DNA of 64,000 bases from Bog-473 sp963755375 (GCA_963755375.1 CAVWKG010000002.1:124001-188000); one strand, 5' to 3'. Positions 8,602-17,771 are shown, counted from the stretch's first letter. Program-made: numbers and translations. Notes: a model not told the origin generated them from the letters alone.

Positions 8602-9168
8602 TCACAGGAAACTGGGCATTCCAACGTTCTGGTCGAATCGTCCTGTATCCCGATGACTCGACCATGGTCTCCAGATCCACAGTATGGCGACGAGTCCGAC
8701 CAGACCGGCAATCAACAAGGCCCATCCCAACGGGTCAATGGCACTTCCCGGTCCCGAGAAGAGTAACCGGTGCGGGTTGACGAGTATCGACGGCACCGGC
8801 CGACTGAAGCGGCGCCCGACCTGGGCCACCATGGCTTGAGAGCCGAACCGGGGTCGACAGAGGATGAGCAAACCCACCCCAGCGACGACCGCACCCAATA
8901 GAGCGCCGAGGGCCAGCACCAGCGATCGGATTCGGATCGTGCTGCCGTCAGGGGGAGTCACACTGACGACACCTCGGGCGATCGCCCACGAGGCCGCAAA
9001 GGACTTGGCATCGAAGAAGCCGTTGCCGAGCACCTCTTCGGGCGAGACGCCGTCGGCTCGAGCCTCAACGAGATCAGCCTCCAGGTCTGTTGCCATCTCA
9101 TTGGCAAACGCCTCGGGTACACCGAGCCGATCCCACTCCCGTCGGCATTCGTCCACGAACTGGCTCAT
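8602..9168 (-). CDS. HAAS-type membrane protein partnered with PadR
   Basis: Small membrane protein of 188 residues. The first 85 residues form a charged helical domain (FVDECRREWDRLGVP, then ATDLEADLVEARADGVSPEE and LGNGFFDAKSFAASWA) like the HAAS signalling domain that accompanies PadR regulators. Two hydrophobic segments follow (LVLALGALLGAVVAGVGLL and LGWALLIAGLVGLVAILW). The start at 9168 overlaps the padR stop by four bases. Such pairs are thought to couple a membrane signal to PadR; the function here is inferred from that known association. Confidence 0.75.
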   Translation of the reverse strand: MSQFVDECRREWDRLGVPEAFANEMATDLEADLVEARADGVSPEEVLGNGFFDAKSFAASWAIARGVVSVTPPDGSTIRIRSLVLALGALLGAVVAGVGLLILCRPRFGSQAMVAQVGRRFSRPVPSILVNPHRLLFSGPGSAIDPLGWALLIAGLVGLVAILWIWRPWSSHRDTGRFDQNVGMPSFL

Positions 9169-9527
9169 AAGCTCACCTCCGTCTTCGCGACGCCGAGTAC
9201 CACGTCCACAGCATCGCGGGTGGTCTGCCACTCCTCGATACCCGATGCAAGAGCCCGCCGACCATGTCGGGAAAGCTGGTAGTACTTCCTCGGCGGTCCG
9301 CCGTTGCTGGCGGCCCGGTGCGTGTCCACGAGGCCGTCTCGCTCCAGTCGGCCCAGCAATGGGTAGATCGAGCCCTCACCGACGACGGAAAGGCCTCGCT
9401 CCCCGAGGCGCTTCGTCATTTCGTACCCGTAGGCCGAACCTTCACCCATCACGGCCAGCAGACATAGGTCCAGCACCCCACGGAGCAACTGTGTCCTGCG
9501 ACCGCCGGTCACTACCATGCCAGACAT
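9165..9527 (-). CDS. PadR-family transcriptional regulator (short form)
   Basis: Winged-helix regulator of about 120 residues without the long C-terminal domain. Visible signatures are LLRGVLDLCLLAVMGEGSAY, GYEMTKRL, then GSIYPLLGRLERDGLVDTHR and the wing GGPPRKYYQLSRHGRRAL. Two in-frame ATG starts are possible (9527 and 9518); neither has a strong ribosome site and the message may be leaderless. It is translationally coupled to the downstream HAAS-type membrane protein. Confidence 0.88.
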   Translation of the reverse strand: MSGMVVTGGRRTQLLRGVLDLCLLAVMGEGSAYGYEMTKRLGERGLSVVGEGSIYPLLGRLERDGLVDTHRAASNGGPPRKYYQLSRHGRRALASGIEEWQTTRDAVDVVLGVAKTEVSL

Positions 9528-9549
9528 GATAGTGATCGGGTAGCTTTCG

Positions 9550-9726
9550 ATGCAAGGGGTGCAGCGAACAAGGCGAGGGACGCTGCGCTGGCGGCTTACC
9601 CCGGGGGGCATCGTTGACCGTGTGGTGAAATTGAGCAACGGCGAGTACAACGTTCACTTCATCGGTGTGAACTGCCAGCACCATGTGTTCGTCAACCAGG
9701 AATTCAAAGTCGTTGGCGCTGAGTAG
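9550..9726 (+). CDS. Small open frame of 58 codons, unknown function
   Basis: A short plus-strand frame runs from an ATG at 9550 to TAG at 9726. The second half reads like a folded protein segment: IVDRVVKLSNGEYNVHFIG followed by VNCQHHVFVNQEFKVVGAE. Codon positions look constrained, with few rare residues. An alternative start is the GTG at 9622, giving 35 residues. It is divergent from padR with only 22 bp between starts, which leaves little room for its own promoter, so it could also be the 3-prime remnant of a lost gene. I do not recognise a family. Confidence 0.35.
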   Translation: MQGVQRTRRGTLRWRLTPGGIVDRVVKLSNGEYNVHFIGVNCQHHVFVNQEFKVVGAE

Positions 9727-9859
9727 GCGGCGGCGATCTTGGAGAGCGTGACAGGACGAGCCGCGCCAGACGGGCGGGTGCAGGTCAAATCGATTGACCG
9801 CACGAATCCTGCCCCGCAAGGGCCATCCTTCGGCGATAACCCTCGTCAGCGTGCCACGG

Positions 9860-11341
9860 TTACCGCTTCGGAGGGACGGCCTCGAACTCGGTCGGCCGCT
9901 CCCCGGCGCCCATCTCCGATTGGACCACACCCGTCGTACTGCTGCGGTCCATGCCGAAAAAGGCAACGAGGCAGCCGATTCCGGCGAAGACCGCGCCGAA
10001 CCAGAAGGCAATGGAGAAGCCGTGAGTCAGCGCGGCCGCGAGGGTTGACGACGCATGCGCGTGTGCGTCGATGAATCTCGTCGTGGCCGAAACCGCGAGC
10101 GAAGAGAGGACCGCGACGCCGAGTGCTCCGCCGATCTGTTGCGTCGTGGTGATCAAACCTGATGCGACACCTGCCTCATTCGGGGCAACGCCGCTCACTG
10201 CACCGATGGTCACCGGTACGAACGAGAGGCCGAGGCCGACGCCGGCCAAGAGGAATCCGGGGAGCAAAGTACCGAGGTATGTACCGTGCGGCGAAATCTG
10301 AGCGAAGTAGATGAGCCCGCCAGCCGCGAGCGCCATGCCGATCGTCATCACGAGACGAACGCCGATCTTGGCAACCAGCGATTGAGCAGCTCCGGCCGCG
10401 ACGATGATCGCTCCCGCGATCGACAGGTAGCCGACACCCGTCTTCAGGGCCGAATATCCCAGGACTTGCTGCATGTAGAGGGACAGGAAATAGAACATCG
10501 AGAAGATGGACGCGCCCAGAGTCAGTGAGACCAGATTGGAGACACTCAGGCTCCGATTGCCAAAGATCGACAGGGGGACGAGGGCGGATTTCGTCCTGCG
10601 TTCGATAACGATGAACAGCACAACGAGGGCGAAGGATGCCGCCAGCGTTCCCAGGGTTTCGGCCGAGGCCCAGCCCCAGCTCGTGCTCTTCACCAAGGCG
10701 AACACCATCAACACCAGACCCGCGGTCAGTGTGACTGCGCCCGGAATGTCGAACCCGCGGTTCTCGTCTTCGGCGAGGGAGTGCGTGAGGAAGAAGAAGC
10801 TCGCCACGACGACGACCGAGCCAATCGGGACATTCACATAGAAGATCCACTGCCAGCCGAACTCCTGGGTGAGGATGCCGCCGAGCAGGACCCCGAATGC
10901 GCCGCCCGCCCCGGCGATCGCCCCCCAAATGCTCAGGGCCGTGTTCCGCTCCCGGCCCTCGTCGAAGGTGACAGTAAGGATGGAAAGGGCTGCCGGAGAC
11001 AGGAGCGCGGCCCCGAGTCCCTGCACGGCGCGGGCGGTAACCAGCCAGCCGGTCGATGTCGCCAATCCACAGAACAGAGACGCCGTGGTGAAGATGATCA
11101 CGCCGGTCACGAACACCCGGCGCCGCCCTACTTTGTCCGCCACTCTTCCACCGAGCATGAGGAATCCACCGAAGAACAGGGCGTAGGCATTCAAGACCCA
11201 CAGCAGGTTCTGCTCGGAGAAATGAAGGCCACGCTGAATGGAAGGCAGTGCGACATTCACGATGGAGACATCGAGAATGACCATGAACTGAGCGACGCAG
11301 ATGACCGCCAAGGCGAACCATTTACGTGAGTCGGCAGTCAT
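9860..11341 (-). CDS. MFS drug transporter, DHA2 (EmrB/QacA) family
   Basis: Proton-driven multidrug efflux pump of 493 residues with the 14-segment DHA2 layout. Visible signatures are the TM1 motif AQFMVILDVSIVNVALPSIQ, WVLNAYALFFGGFLMLGGRVADKVGRR-type motif A, and motif C in GAGGAFGVLLGGIL. The start is the ATG at 11341, preceded by GGGGAGG; this matches the conserved N-terminus, and the upstream in-frame ATG does not. No regulator is directly attached. A second DHA2 pump of similar type lies 3 kb away on the same strand. Confidence 0.9.
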   Translation of the reverse strand: MTADSRKWFALAVICVAQFMVILDVSIVNVALPSIQRGLHFSEQNLLWVLNAYALFFGGFLMLGGRVADKVGRRRVFVTGVIIFTTASLFCGLATSTGWLVTARAVQGLGAALLSPAALSILTVTFDEGRERNTALSIWGAIAGAGGAFGVLLGGILTQEFGWQWIFYVNVPIGSVVVVASFFFLTHSLAEDENRGFDIPGAVTLTAGLVLMVFALVKSTSWGWASAETLGTLAASFALVVLFIVIERRTKSALVPLSIFGNRSLSVSNLVSLTLGASIFSMFYFLSLYMQQVLGYSALKTGVGYLSIAGAIIVAAGAAQSLVAKIGVRLVMTIGMALAAGGLIYFAQISPHGTYLGTLLPGFLLAGVGLGLSFVPVTIGAVSGVAPNEAGVASGLITTTQQIGGALGVAVLSSLAVSATTRFIDAHAHASSTLAAALTHGFSIAFWFGAVFAGIGCLVAFFGMDRSSTTGVVQSEMGAGERPTEFEAVPPKR

Positions 11342-11847
11342 CGTTCCTCCCCGGAGCTCAGTCGTCTGGGTGCGTTGGCCGGATCCGGTCATCGGAGAAC
11401 ACCAGCCGGATAGGTTCCTTGCAGACAGGTTATTGAGAGGTCGCCTTCGTCGAGGCGGGATGAGGTGAACGAACCCGAAGAGGCGTCCACCATGTGACCA
11501 GAAGGTGAACGGATCGACCCTCGGTCATATCGCGATCCCCTCTTCTGCCCAAAGGTGCATTGCGTCATTGCAGGAACGACGAACGGGTCAGTCGCAATTC
11601 GACACCTGGAGCCAAGAATCCAATCCACGAGCAGGAACTGGGCCCGAGATCCAGCTCAGGAGTGCAATCGGCGCCCCGCCGAGGTGCGACAAATGAGAAG
11701 GGTCTCCGGAACCGGTGGATGCTGCCGGCTGCCCGGGTTTGACTCAGCCTCTTGAAAATGCTCGGTTGTCGTTGCCGCGAAACGGAATCTGCACTCTCCA
11801 AAGTTGCAACGCCTTTGGCCGGAAGTGCGCAAGAGAGAAGAGGGGCA
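11342..11847. other. 506-bp intergenic region, no gene recognised
   Basis: This region is between the divergent MFS gene and the PQQ-propeller gene. Several short frames are open on both strands but none resembles a protein. The final 15 bases hold the ribosome site of the downstream gene (AGAGAAGAGGGG). Promoters for both neighbours should be here. Confidence 0.5.
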
Positions 11848-13398
11848 ATGCGAGCTTGGACTGACCGGCAACTCGTGGGGGCGCGCACGGCGTTCGTCGT
11901 GCTCACCTTCACTGCAACAACCATGGTCGCCGGCTCATGCCCAGCGAGCGCATCTCTCCGCGGCACTCCCACGTTGGCCACCCCGCCGGAGGTTCGCGGA
12001 CAGGCCAATGCCTGGCCACTCCCCGATCACGACTACTCCAACTCCAGAGACGCCGGTGCCTCACCGATTCAGGCGTCGACCGTGTCCCGGCTTGTACCCG
12101 CGTGGAGCGTGCCCATGTCCGTCGGCGCATCGACCTCTCCAATCGTGGTGGACGGCGTCGCCTACCTCCAGGACCAGGCGGGGTCGGTCTATGCCGTGGA
12201 TGTGGCGTCGGGCCGGGTGAAGTGGCGGACAAAGCCCCTCGGCTTCAGTATCGGACCCTATGGCGTGTCGATTGGGTGGGGAAGGTTGTTCGCCGCAACA
12301 CCGACCGGCGTCGCTGCGTTCACATTGTCCAACGGCTCACCACTCTGGAATCGACAGATCACCACGACGCCAGGTCAGGGTGTCGACACTCAGACGCTCG
12401 CCTATGGAGAGAGGGTCTACGTGGCCAGCGTTCCGGTATCCACCAACAAGATTTACACCGGAGGATCTATCGGATACCTCGAGGCGCTGGACGCCAACAC
12501 AGGGAAGGTCGACTGGCAATTCGACACCATCCGCTCGAAGAACCTCTGGGGCAACCCATCTGTGAACTCCGGCGGAGGTGCCTGGTATCCGCCGGCCATC
12601 GATACCAAGAGGGGGATCGTCTATTGGGGCGTGGCAAACCCGGCACCGTTCGTCGGCACCGAGCAATACCCGAATGGTTCGAGCCGACCCGGAGCCAACC
12701 TCTACACCGACTCCATGGTGGCGCTCTCGGCAAAGACGGGAACACTTCTGTGGTATCACCAGGCCTTTCCCCATGACCTTTACGATCGCGACCAGGTGCA
12801 CGCCATGCTCGTCGGAGTGCGGCGCACCGTCGACGGGTCTCGCGTGGTTGCCGTCAGTACCGGGAAGGGTGGCTATGTGCTCGGACTCAACCCTCTCACC
12901 GGCAAACTCCTGTGGCGGACCGCAGTCGGGATCCACCGGGACGGCGATCTACCCCGCCTGACGGGCCCGACCTCAGTTCTGCCCGGAACCTACGGGGGCG
13001 TGCTCACACCACCGGCATCAGCTGACGGCGTGGTCTACGCCGCAGCACTGAATGCTCCTTCGACGCTCTCGCCTGATCAGACGGCGTACTTCGGGGGAAA
13101 AGTGGGATCCATGGACGGCGATGTCGTGGCAATGTCCGCTCGAACCGGGAAGATTGCCTGGGACACAAAGGTGCCCGGCGACCCGACCGGTGGTGTGACG
13201 GTCGTCAACAATCTCGTGCTCACCGCCACATACCAGGGAAAGGTCGTCGCACTGAACCGTGCCACCGGCGCGGTCGTGTGGAGCTACAACGGACCGGGCT
13301 TGGTCAACGGATGGATGTCGATAGTGGGTGATGAGATCTACCTTCCAGTCGGTTCGCCGACACAGCTGGTAGCCCTGAAGCTCGCACCAACGCCGTAG
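11848..13398 (+). CDS. Secreted PQQ-dependent dehydrogenase-like beta-propeller protein
   Basis: Exported protein of 516 residues with a signal peptide (basic start, hydrophobic FVVLTFTATTMVAG, cleavage near ASAS). Repeated propeller tryptophan-docking motifs are present: VDVASGRVKWRT, LDANTGKVDWQFD, LSAKTGTLLWYHQ, LNPLTGKLLWRT, MSARTGKIAWDT and LNRATGAVVWSY. The PHDLYDRD segment and the APPFVGTEQYPN-like loop match the quinoprotein alcohol dehydrogenase family. The start follows a good AGAGGGG site. No PQQ biosynthesis gene or cytochrome domain is nearby, so it may use imported PQQ or be a non-catalytic propeller. Confidence 0.72.
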   Translation: MRAWTDRQLVGARTAFVVLTFTATTMVAGSCPASASLRGTPTLATPPEVRGQANAWPLPDHDYSNSRDAGASPIQASTVSRLVPAWSVPMSVGASTSPIVVDGVAYLQDQAGSVYAVDVASGRVKWRTKPLGFSIGPYGVSIGWGRLFAATPTGVAAFTLSNGSPLWNRQITTTPGQGVDTQTLAYGERVYVASVPVSTNKIYTGGSIGYLEALDANTGKVDWQFDTIRSKNLWGNPSVNSGGGAWYPPAIDTKRGIVYWGVANPAPFVGTEQYPNGSSRPGANLYTDSMVALSAKTGTLLWYHQAFPHDLYDRDQVHAMLVGVRRTVDGSRVVAVSTGKGGYVLGLNPLTGKLLWRTAVGIHRDGDLPRLTGPTSVLPGTYGGVLTPPASADGVVYAAALNAPSTLSPDQTAYFGGKVGSMDGDVVAMSARTGKIAWDTKVPGDPTGGVTVVNNLVLTATYQGKVVALNRATGAVVWSYNGPGLVNGWMSIVGDEIYLPVGSPTQLVALKLAPTP

Positions 13399-13411
13399 TT
13401 CTCGACCGAGG

Positions 13412-14204
13412 TCACGCCGCACCAAGAGAGACGGCTGCTCGCCACACCTCTGCGGTCGCGTCAATCTCGTGCGAGGTCCGGCCCAGGTAGAGCCTCAGGA
13501 GAAGGGGCCATCGCGAGCCGGGCCAGGTATGACCGGCACCCCTCGAGATCCAGAGGGTGACTGCGCCATGCTCCATCTCAGCACCGAAGTCGAGGCGAGT
13601 CAGTGTCGGCGTGACCTCGTCCATCTCGGGGTCAGCCGATTGTCCGTTGGCTCTGGCCCAGGCCTTGGCGGCATCAAGCACGCTCTCGTCCCATCGGGGC
13701 GAGGACTCTCCTCCGAAGCGATTGATCCGGTCTGCGGTTGCGTGAAACGCCAGAACGCGAACGGGACGTGCACGCGTGGAGACCGCCGGAGCACGCAGTC
13801 CCGCGACGGCGCCTAAAGGCATCACTCTGTCTGGGTGTCTCGCCGCGAAGCGGCTCGACATCCGCGCCCCGCCAGACATACCAGCGATGCACGCTTCTGA
13901 TCGCGCTTCAGGAACCTGATTCGATGCTGGCAAGCATCTCGCCGAGGAATCCTGCGTCTCGCTCAAGGTCCCATTCGAAACCGGAACCGATGGACACGCC
14001 ACCCTGCGGAAAGGCAACGACCGCGCCGCCGTTCTTCGTCAGTGCTTCCATTCCAGTCAGTCGCGCTTGACCCTCAGGACTCGACCAGCTCCCGTGCAAG
14101 CTCAGCACGATGATCGAAGGCGTTCGTGACGGTTCGGCGAGAAGGAATCGTCGCGTCACGCCGTCAACTCGAATGGTGTGAGACGTCAGCGCCAAGAAGT
14201 CCAA
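13412..14204 (-). pseudogene. LpqC/PHB-depolymerase-like esterase split by a frameshift
   Basis: Two overlapping frames together make one alpha/beta hydrolase. The N-terminal part (about 14204-13908) has IIVLSLHGSWSSPEGQARLT and VVAFPQGG, ending at a stop after FLGEMLASIESGS. The C-terminal part continues one frame over with the nucleophile motif IAGMSGGARMSSRFAARHPD, the acid motif FHATADRINRF and the histidine motif GAGHTWPGS, to a stop at 13412. All three catalytic elements survive, so a single-base change near 13905-13920 is the only lesion seen. The 5-prime end is uncertain; a TTG at 14204 is possible. It converges with the PQQ-type gene. Confidence 0.75.
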
Positions 14205-14265
14205 ACCTACATTTGAAGTCGATACTCGGTGGGACTGACTCCGGCCCACGCCTGAAATGGGCGCG

Positions 14266-15948
14266 CTAGATCTCGGAGGTCTCCCCTGGCCTGCGATGAA
14301 TGGTGAGCGCCGCGACAACAGCGCCTGCCAAGATCAGGCTGCCGGACAAGAGCAACGCCTCATGCAATCCCGACCCGAAAGCGTTGTAGGCAGCGTTGAC
14401 CACCTTGGTGGCGATGCGGGCGATGGCCTCGTTCTTCGAGTGCTCAGCACTGCTCGCCGCTCCACCGCTCGATGCACCACCCGTCTGGATCGCGTGTTCC
14501 ACAAGGCTCTGGAAGTTCGGCGGGATGCCGATGGCCTTGAGTCGGGCCGCGAGGTCGCCGGTGAGCTTGGCGTTGACGATGGAGCCAAGGATGGCCACAC
14601 CGAACACCGCGCCCATTTCCCGGCTCGTGTTGGTGGCCGAAGCCGCCATGCCTGAGCGCTCTGGTGGCACCACCGTGAGCGGGACGGACGTCACGGGGAC
14701 CAGCAGCATGCCGATACCGATGCCGGCCAGCGGGAGTACCCAACCCAACGTGGCGAAGTTGACGGTCGGGGAAAGCACGGCATTGGCCACGAGGATGCCG
14801 CCGCCCGCGAGCAGGCAACCGATCGTCATGGGCCAGCGAGGCCCAAACCGCGCCACGAGTGGTCCCGTGACAGCCGACGCGATGATGAGCCCTGCCGCCA
14901 TCGGGAGGAAGTCCACCGCTGTCTGGTAGGCCGACGCATCGGCCACGACTTGGAGGTACAACGCGGTGAAGAAAAAAATTGAGAAGGTGCCGAAGTACGC
15001 AACGAAAGCGACGAAATTGGAGCCGGCAAACGGCGGAAGACGGAACATCGAGAGTTCGAGCATCGGGCTCTTGACCCTGTGCTCCGTCACGACGAACGCG
15101 ATACCGGAGAGGGCACACAGGATGAAGAGCGTCACGATCCAGGGCGCGGTGTAACCGGATTCCTCCCCTTGGATCACGCCGAATGACATGCAGGCCAAGA
15201 ACGCGGCGCCGAACACGAAGCCCAACACGTCGATGCGGCGCCCCTGGCGGTCGGACGTCTCGGGGACGGCGACAGCTGCCAAGACGAACGCAACGACTCC
15301 AAATCCCAGGTTGAACCAGAAGATAGCCCGCCAGCTCGAGAAGCCCACGAGGAAGCCACCGATGACGGGTCCCAGGGCCAGGGCAAGCCCTGACACCGCG
15401 GCCCACACGCCAAGCGCGTCGGCGCGGGTTTCCCGATCGGGGTACACGTGCCGGATGATGGACAACGTGCCAGGCTCGCTGGCGGCGGCGCCGATCCCCA
15501 TAATGACCCGGCCGGCAATGAGCCAATCGACGTTCCCCGCCAGAGCGGCCACGACAGAGCCGCCACAGAAGACGGCCACTCCAGCGAGCATGATGCGCTT
15601 GCGACCGAGGATGTCCCCGAGCATCCCGAAGACCAACATGAAACTGGCGAAGGTCAGCGCGTAGCCATTGACCACCCATTGCAGCGACGTGACTCCGGCG
15701 TGCAGATCGCTTTGGACGTTGGCCAGTCCGACGCTGACGACCGTGTTGTCCAGGAACGTGAGAAAGAGGACACCGCACAAGGTGGCCAGGGCTAGGGCCT
15801 GGGCCGCCGAACCAAGTCCGCCCTCCTTGATGTCGAATCCGGGCGGAGCGCCCTCGCCTCCGTGGGACCCATCAGCTCCTTGCGTCAGCAACGCCGGCGT
15901 TCCGAGACCGATCCGATCCCGGCTGGCCGGGTCCCGCAGTTCATGCAT
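14266..15948 (-). CDS. MFS drug transporter, DHA2 (EmrB/QacA) family
   Basis: Efflux pump of 560 residues with 14 predicted membrane segments. Motif D1 is TFLDNTVVSVGLANVQSDL, motif A is FGMLGDILGRKRIML and motif C is SGLALALGPVIGGFLVG. The N-terminal cytoplasmic tail of about 45 residues, and a Ser/Gly-rich insert (GGASSGGAASSAEH) before the last membrane segment, are longer than usual. The ATG at 15948 is the most plausible start although no clear ribosome site precedes it. It is divergent from a flavin reductase gene. Confidence 0.9.
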   Translation of the reverse strand: MHELRDPASRDRIGLGTPALLTQGADGSHGGEGAPPGFDIKEGGLGSAAQALALATLCGVLFLTFLDNTVVSVGLANVQSDLHAGVTSLQWVVNGYALTFASFMLVFGMLGDILGRKRIMLAGVAVFCGGSVVAALAGNVDWLIAGRVIMGIGAAASEPGTLSIIRHVYPDRETRADALGVWAAVSGLALALGPVIGGFLVGFSSWRAIFWFNLGFGVVAFVLAAVAVPETSDRQGRRIDVLGFVFGAAFLACMSFGVIQGEESGYTAPWIVTLFILCALSGIAFVVTEHRVKSPMLELSMFRLPPFAGSNFVAFVAYFGTFSIFFFTALYLQVVADASAYQTAVDFLPMAAGLIIASAVTGPLVARFGPRWPMTIGCLLAGGGILVANAVLSPTVNFATLGWVLPLAGIGIGMLLVPVTSVPLTVVPPERSGMAASATNTSREMGAVFGVAILGSIVNAKLTGDLAARLKAIGIPPNFQSLVEHAIQTGGASSGGAASSAEHSKNEAIARIATKVVNAAYNAFGSGLHEALLLSGSLILAGAVVAALTIHRRPGETSEI

Positions 15949-16121
15949 ACGAGTTTTGTCTACCCACGGTGCGGGTACTGGAATCCCAGCGGGACGCCGC
16001 CGGGAGCAGGGAGCGGGTTTGCCGGCGCTCGAGCGGCGGACCGAAGACGACGCGCTCGAGTGCTCGGCTGAAGGCTTGGAGGGCCGACGGTGGGTTTCGG
16101 TACTGCAGATCAAGCACCCCG

Positions 16122-16616
16122 GTGACCGACGCCTCCGACGATCTGGCAGCTTTTTTGGACCTGATCGACTATGCATACTTCGTGGTCACTGTCAGGTCGC
16201 CCGATGCCGATATGAGCGGCTGCCTCGCCGGCTTCGTGACGCAGTGCAGCATCTACCCGCCGAACTTTCTTGTCTGCATCTCGAAGGTGAACCACACCCT
16301 GGCCGTCGCTCAACAGTCACCCGGAATGGGCCTTCACCTCCTCGGGGACGATCAGGTTGACCTGGCCCGCCTCTTCGGAGAGGAGACCGGTGATCTGGTC
16401 GACAAATTCGCATCGGTCGACTGGCGCCTCGGCTCCACCGGGGCGCCCCTCCTGGTGGACGCTGCGGTAAGCATGGAGGGCCAAATCCTCGGCCACTTCT
16501 CAGTCGGTGATCACGAGGCGTTCCTCATGCGCGGGGTGCGCTCGGTCGCCGGAGGGCATTTAGGGCTGCTCACGTTCAGGAGCGCGCCGCGATTGGAGCC
16601 CGGCCACCCCGTCTGA
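16122..16616 (+). CDS. Flavin reductase-like protein (FMN-binding split barrel)
   Basis: Small flavoprotein of 164 residues. AYFVVTVRSPDADMSGCLAG, then VTQCSIYPPNFLVCISKVNH-like sequence and GMGLHLLGDDQVDLARLFG, follow the order of the flavin_reduct domain, where these segments hold FMN. Such proteins reduce flavin with NAD(P)H for a monooxygenase or reduce small molecules directly. The GTG at 16122 is chosen because similarity begins immediately after it; upstream in-frame sequence is not conserved-looking. No dedicated oxygenase partner lies next to it. Confidence 0.82.
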   Translation: MTDASDDLAAFLDLIDYAYFVVTVRSPDADMSGCLAGFVTQCSIYPPNFLVCISKVNHTLAVAQQSPGMGLHLLGDDQVDLARLFGEETGDLVDKFASVDWRLGSTGAPLLVDAAVSMEGQILGHFSVGDHEAFLMRGVRSVAGGHLGLLTFRSAPRLEPGHPV

Positions 16617-16845
16617 TCCCTCACGTGAAGCGCAACCACGGCGCCGGCGGCACTACGCCGACGGGAACGACGTCCGGTGTTCGGCATACTGACTGTGGCG
16701 AGCAAGAGCGGCTCCTCCACTTCCGGCTTCGAGCTGGCCGAGTGCAACACTCCAGGGATTCCCCGGATCCGTACCTGTCAGGTCTTCACGGGGAAGGTCA
16801 TGCCTTCTTCCCCTCGAGCATACGACGGGAGTGCCATCCGTGCGA

Positions 16846-17334
16846 CTACCCAACCTCGTTAGCCACGAGTTCGTCAAGCCGCTCGTAGGAGTCGATAATC
16901 CCTTCCTCCATACCGTTGGCGACGTGCATGTCACGGGACTCAACCGAACGGTGGCGAGTCGTGGTGATGAGCATCGTGCCCCCTTCGACCTCCTCGAGCA
17001 CCAGAGTCTCGACGGCCTCATCCTCAGGAGCTCCTTCGTAGACGAATGTGCCGACCCGCCGGTGCGGCGGTTCGAGCTCCAGGAATTCCCCATGGAAGGC
17101 GAACTCCATGCCGTCGGGCGCGCGGTGCACGATCCGCCACATGCCACCCACGCGAAGGTCGATGTCGCACTCCGCCACCTCCAGGCGCCGGGGGCCCCAC
17201 CAGCGACGCAGGAACTCACGTTCGGTGCAGGCGCGGTACACGAGTTCCGGCGGAGCCTTGACAAAGCGACGCACGCTGATCACGGGCTCGTCGGCCGGCG
17301 TGGTGATCTCGGTCTGGGCATTCGTCATGGTCAC
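16846..17334 (-). CDS. SRPBCC/AHSA1-family protein
   Basis: Helix-grip ligand-binding protein of 162 residues. EPVISVRRFVKAPPELVYRA, FLRRWWGPRRLEV and DLRVGGMWRIVHRAPDG are diagnostic of the AHSA1/START-like branch. It is the second gene of an ArsR-SRPBCC operon; the GTG start at 17334 overlaps the regulator stop by four bases (GTGA), which favours it over the ATG six bases downstream. Proteins of this pair are widespread in actinobacteria but their ligand is generally not known. Confidence 0.88.
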   Translation of the reverse strand: MTMTNAQTEITTPADEPVISVRRFVKAPPELVYRACTEREFLRRWWGPRRLEVAECDIDLRVGGMWRIVHRAPDGMEFAFHGEFLELEPPHRRVGTFVYEGAPEDEAVETLVLEEVEGGTMLITTTRHRSVESRDMHVANGMEEGIIDSYERLDELVANEVG

Positions 17335-17756
17335 GTTCCTTCTCCTCTTGCTTGCGGGTTGGCTCTCCGATCGGCCTGACCCGAGCCCTCGGCGGTCGAA
17401 GGTCGGTCCGGGCCTTGCAGTTCTTCGAGCAGGTCATCGAGTCGCCCGAAGCTCACCTCCCAGAATTCTCGGTACGACCCCACCCAGTCCGAGAGGTGCT
17501 TCAGTCGCTGGGGCTCGAGGTGGCACATACGCCGACGGGCGAGCCGATGGCGCGAGATCAGACCTGCCTCCTCCATGACCCGCAGATGCTTCGTAATGGC
17601 GGGCTGGCTCATTGCGAACGGTGCCGCCACCTCGAGAACACCTGCATCGCCCTCGGCGAGCCGGGCCAGGATCGCCCGCCTGGTCGGGTCCGACAGCGCG
17701 CCGAATGCACGATCGAGCTGGTCTTCCCTCAGCCTCGCAGTCGCTGCTTTACTCAT
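17331..17756 (-). CDS. ArsR-family winged-helix regulator
   Basis: Repressor of about 141 residues. The HTH reads FGALSDPTRRAILARLAEGD, then EVAAPFAMSQPAITKHLRVM, then EEAGLISRHRLARRRMCHLE. The usual ArsR metal-box cysteines are absent, as in the non-metal members that accompany SRPBCC proteins. The start is placed at the ATG at 17756, since the only upstream alternative (17780) would put the operator palindrome inside the coding region. It probably represses its own operon with the SRPBCC gene. Confidence 0.88.
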   Translation of the reverse strand: MSKAATARLREDQLDRAFGALSDPTRRAILARLAEGDAGVLEVAAPFAMSQPAITKHLRVMEEAGLISRHRLARRRMCHLEPQRLKHLSDWVGSYREFWEVSFGRLDDLLEELQGPDRPSTAEGSGQADRRANPQARGEGT

Positions 17757-17771
17757 AACCGTATGGTTATG
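17754..17771. promoter_or_regulatory. Inverted repeat CATAACC-n4-GGTTATG overlapping the arsR start codon
   Basis: Seven-base arms (17754-17760 and 17765-17771) are perfect complements around GTAT. The left arm contains the start codon of the ArsR gene on the minus strand. A repressor bound here would block both transcription initiation and, if the message is leaderless, the start codon itself. It is the likely autoregulatory operator. Confidence 0.72.

Noticed and set aside
9860..15948. Recent tandem duplication of the two MFS pumps
   Set aside because: They share family motifs but differ in length, N-terminus and most residues, so they are old paralogues or separate acquisitions.
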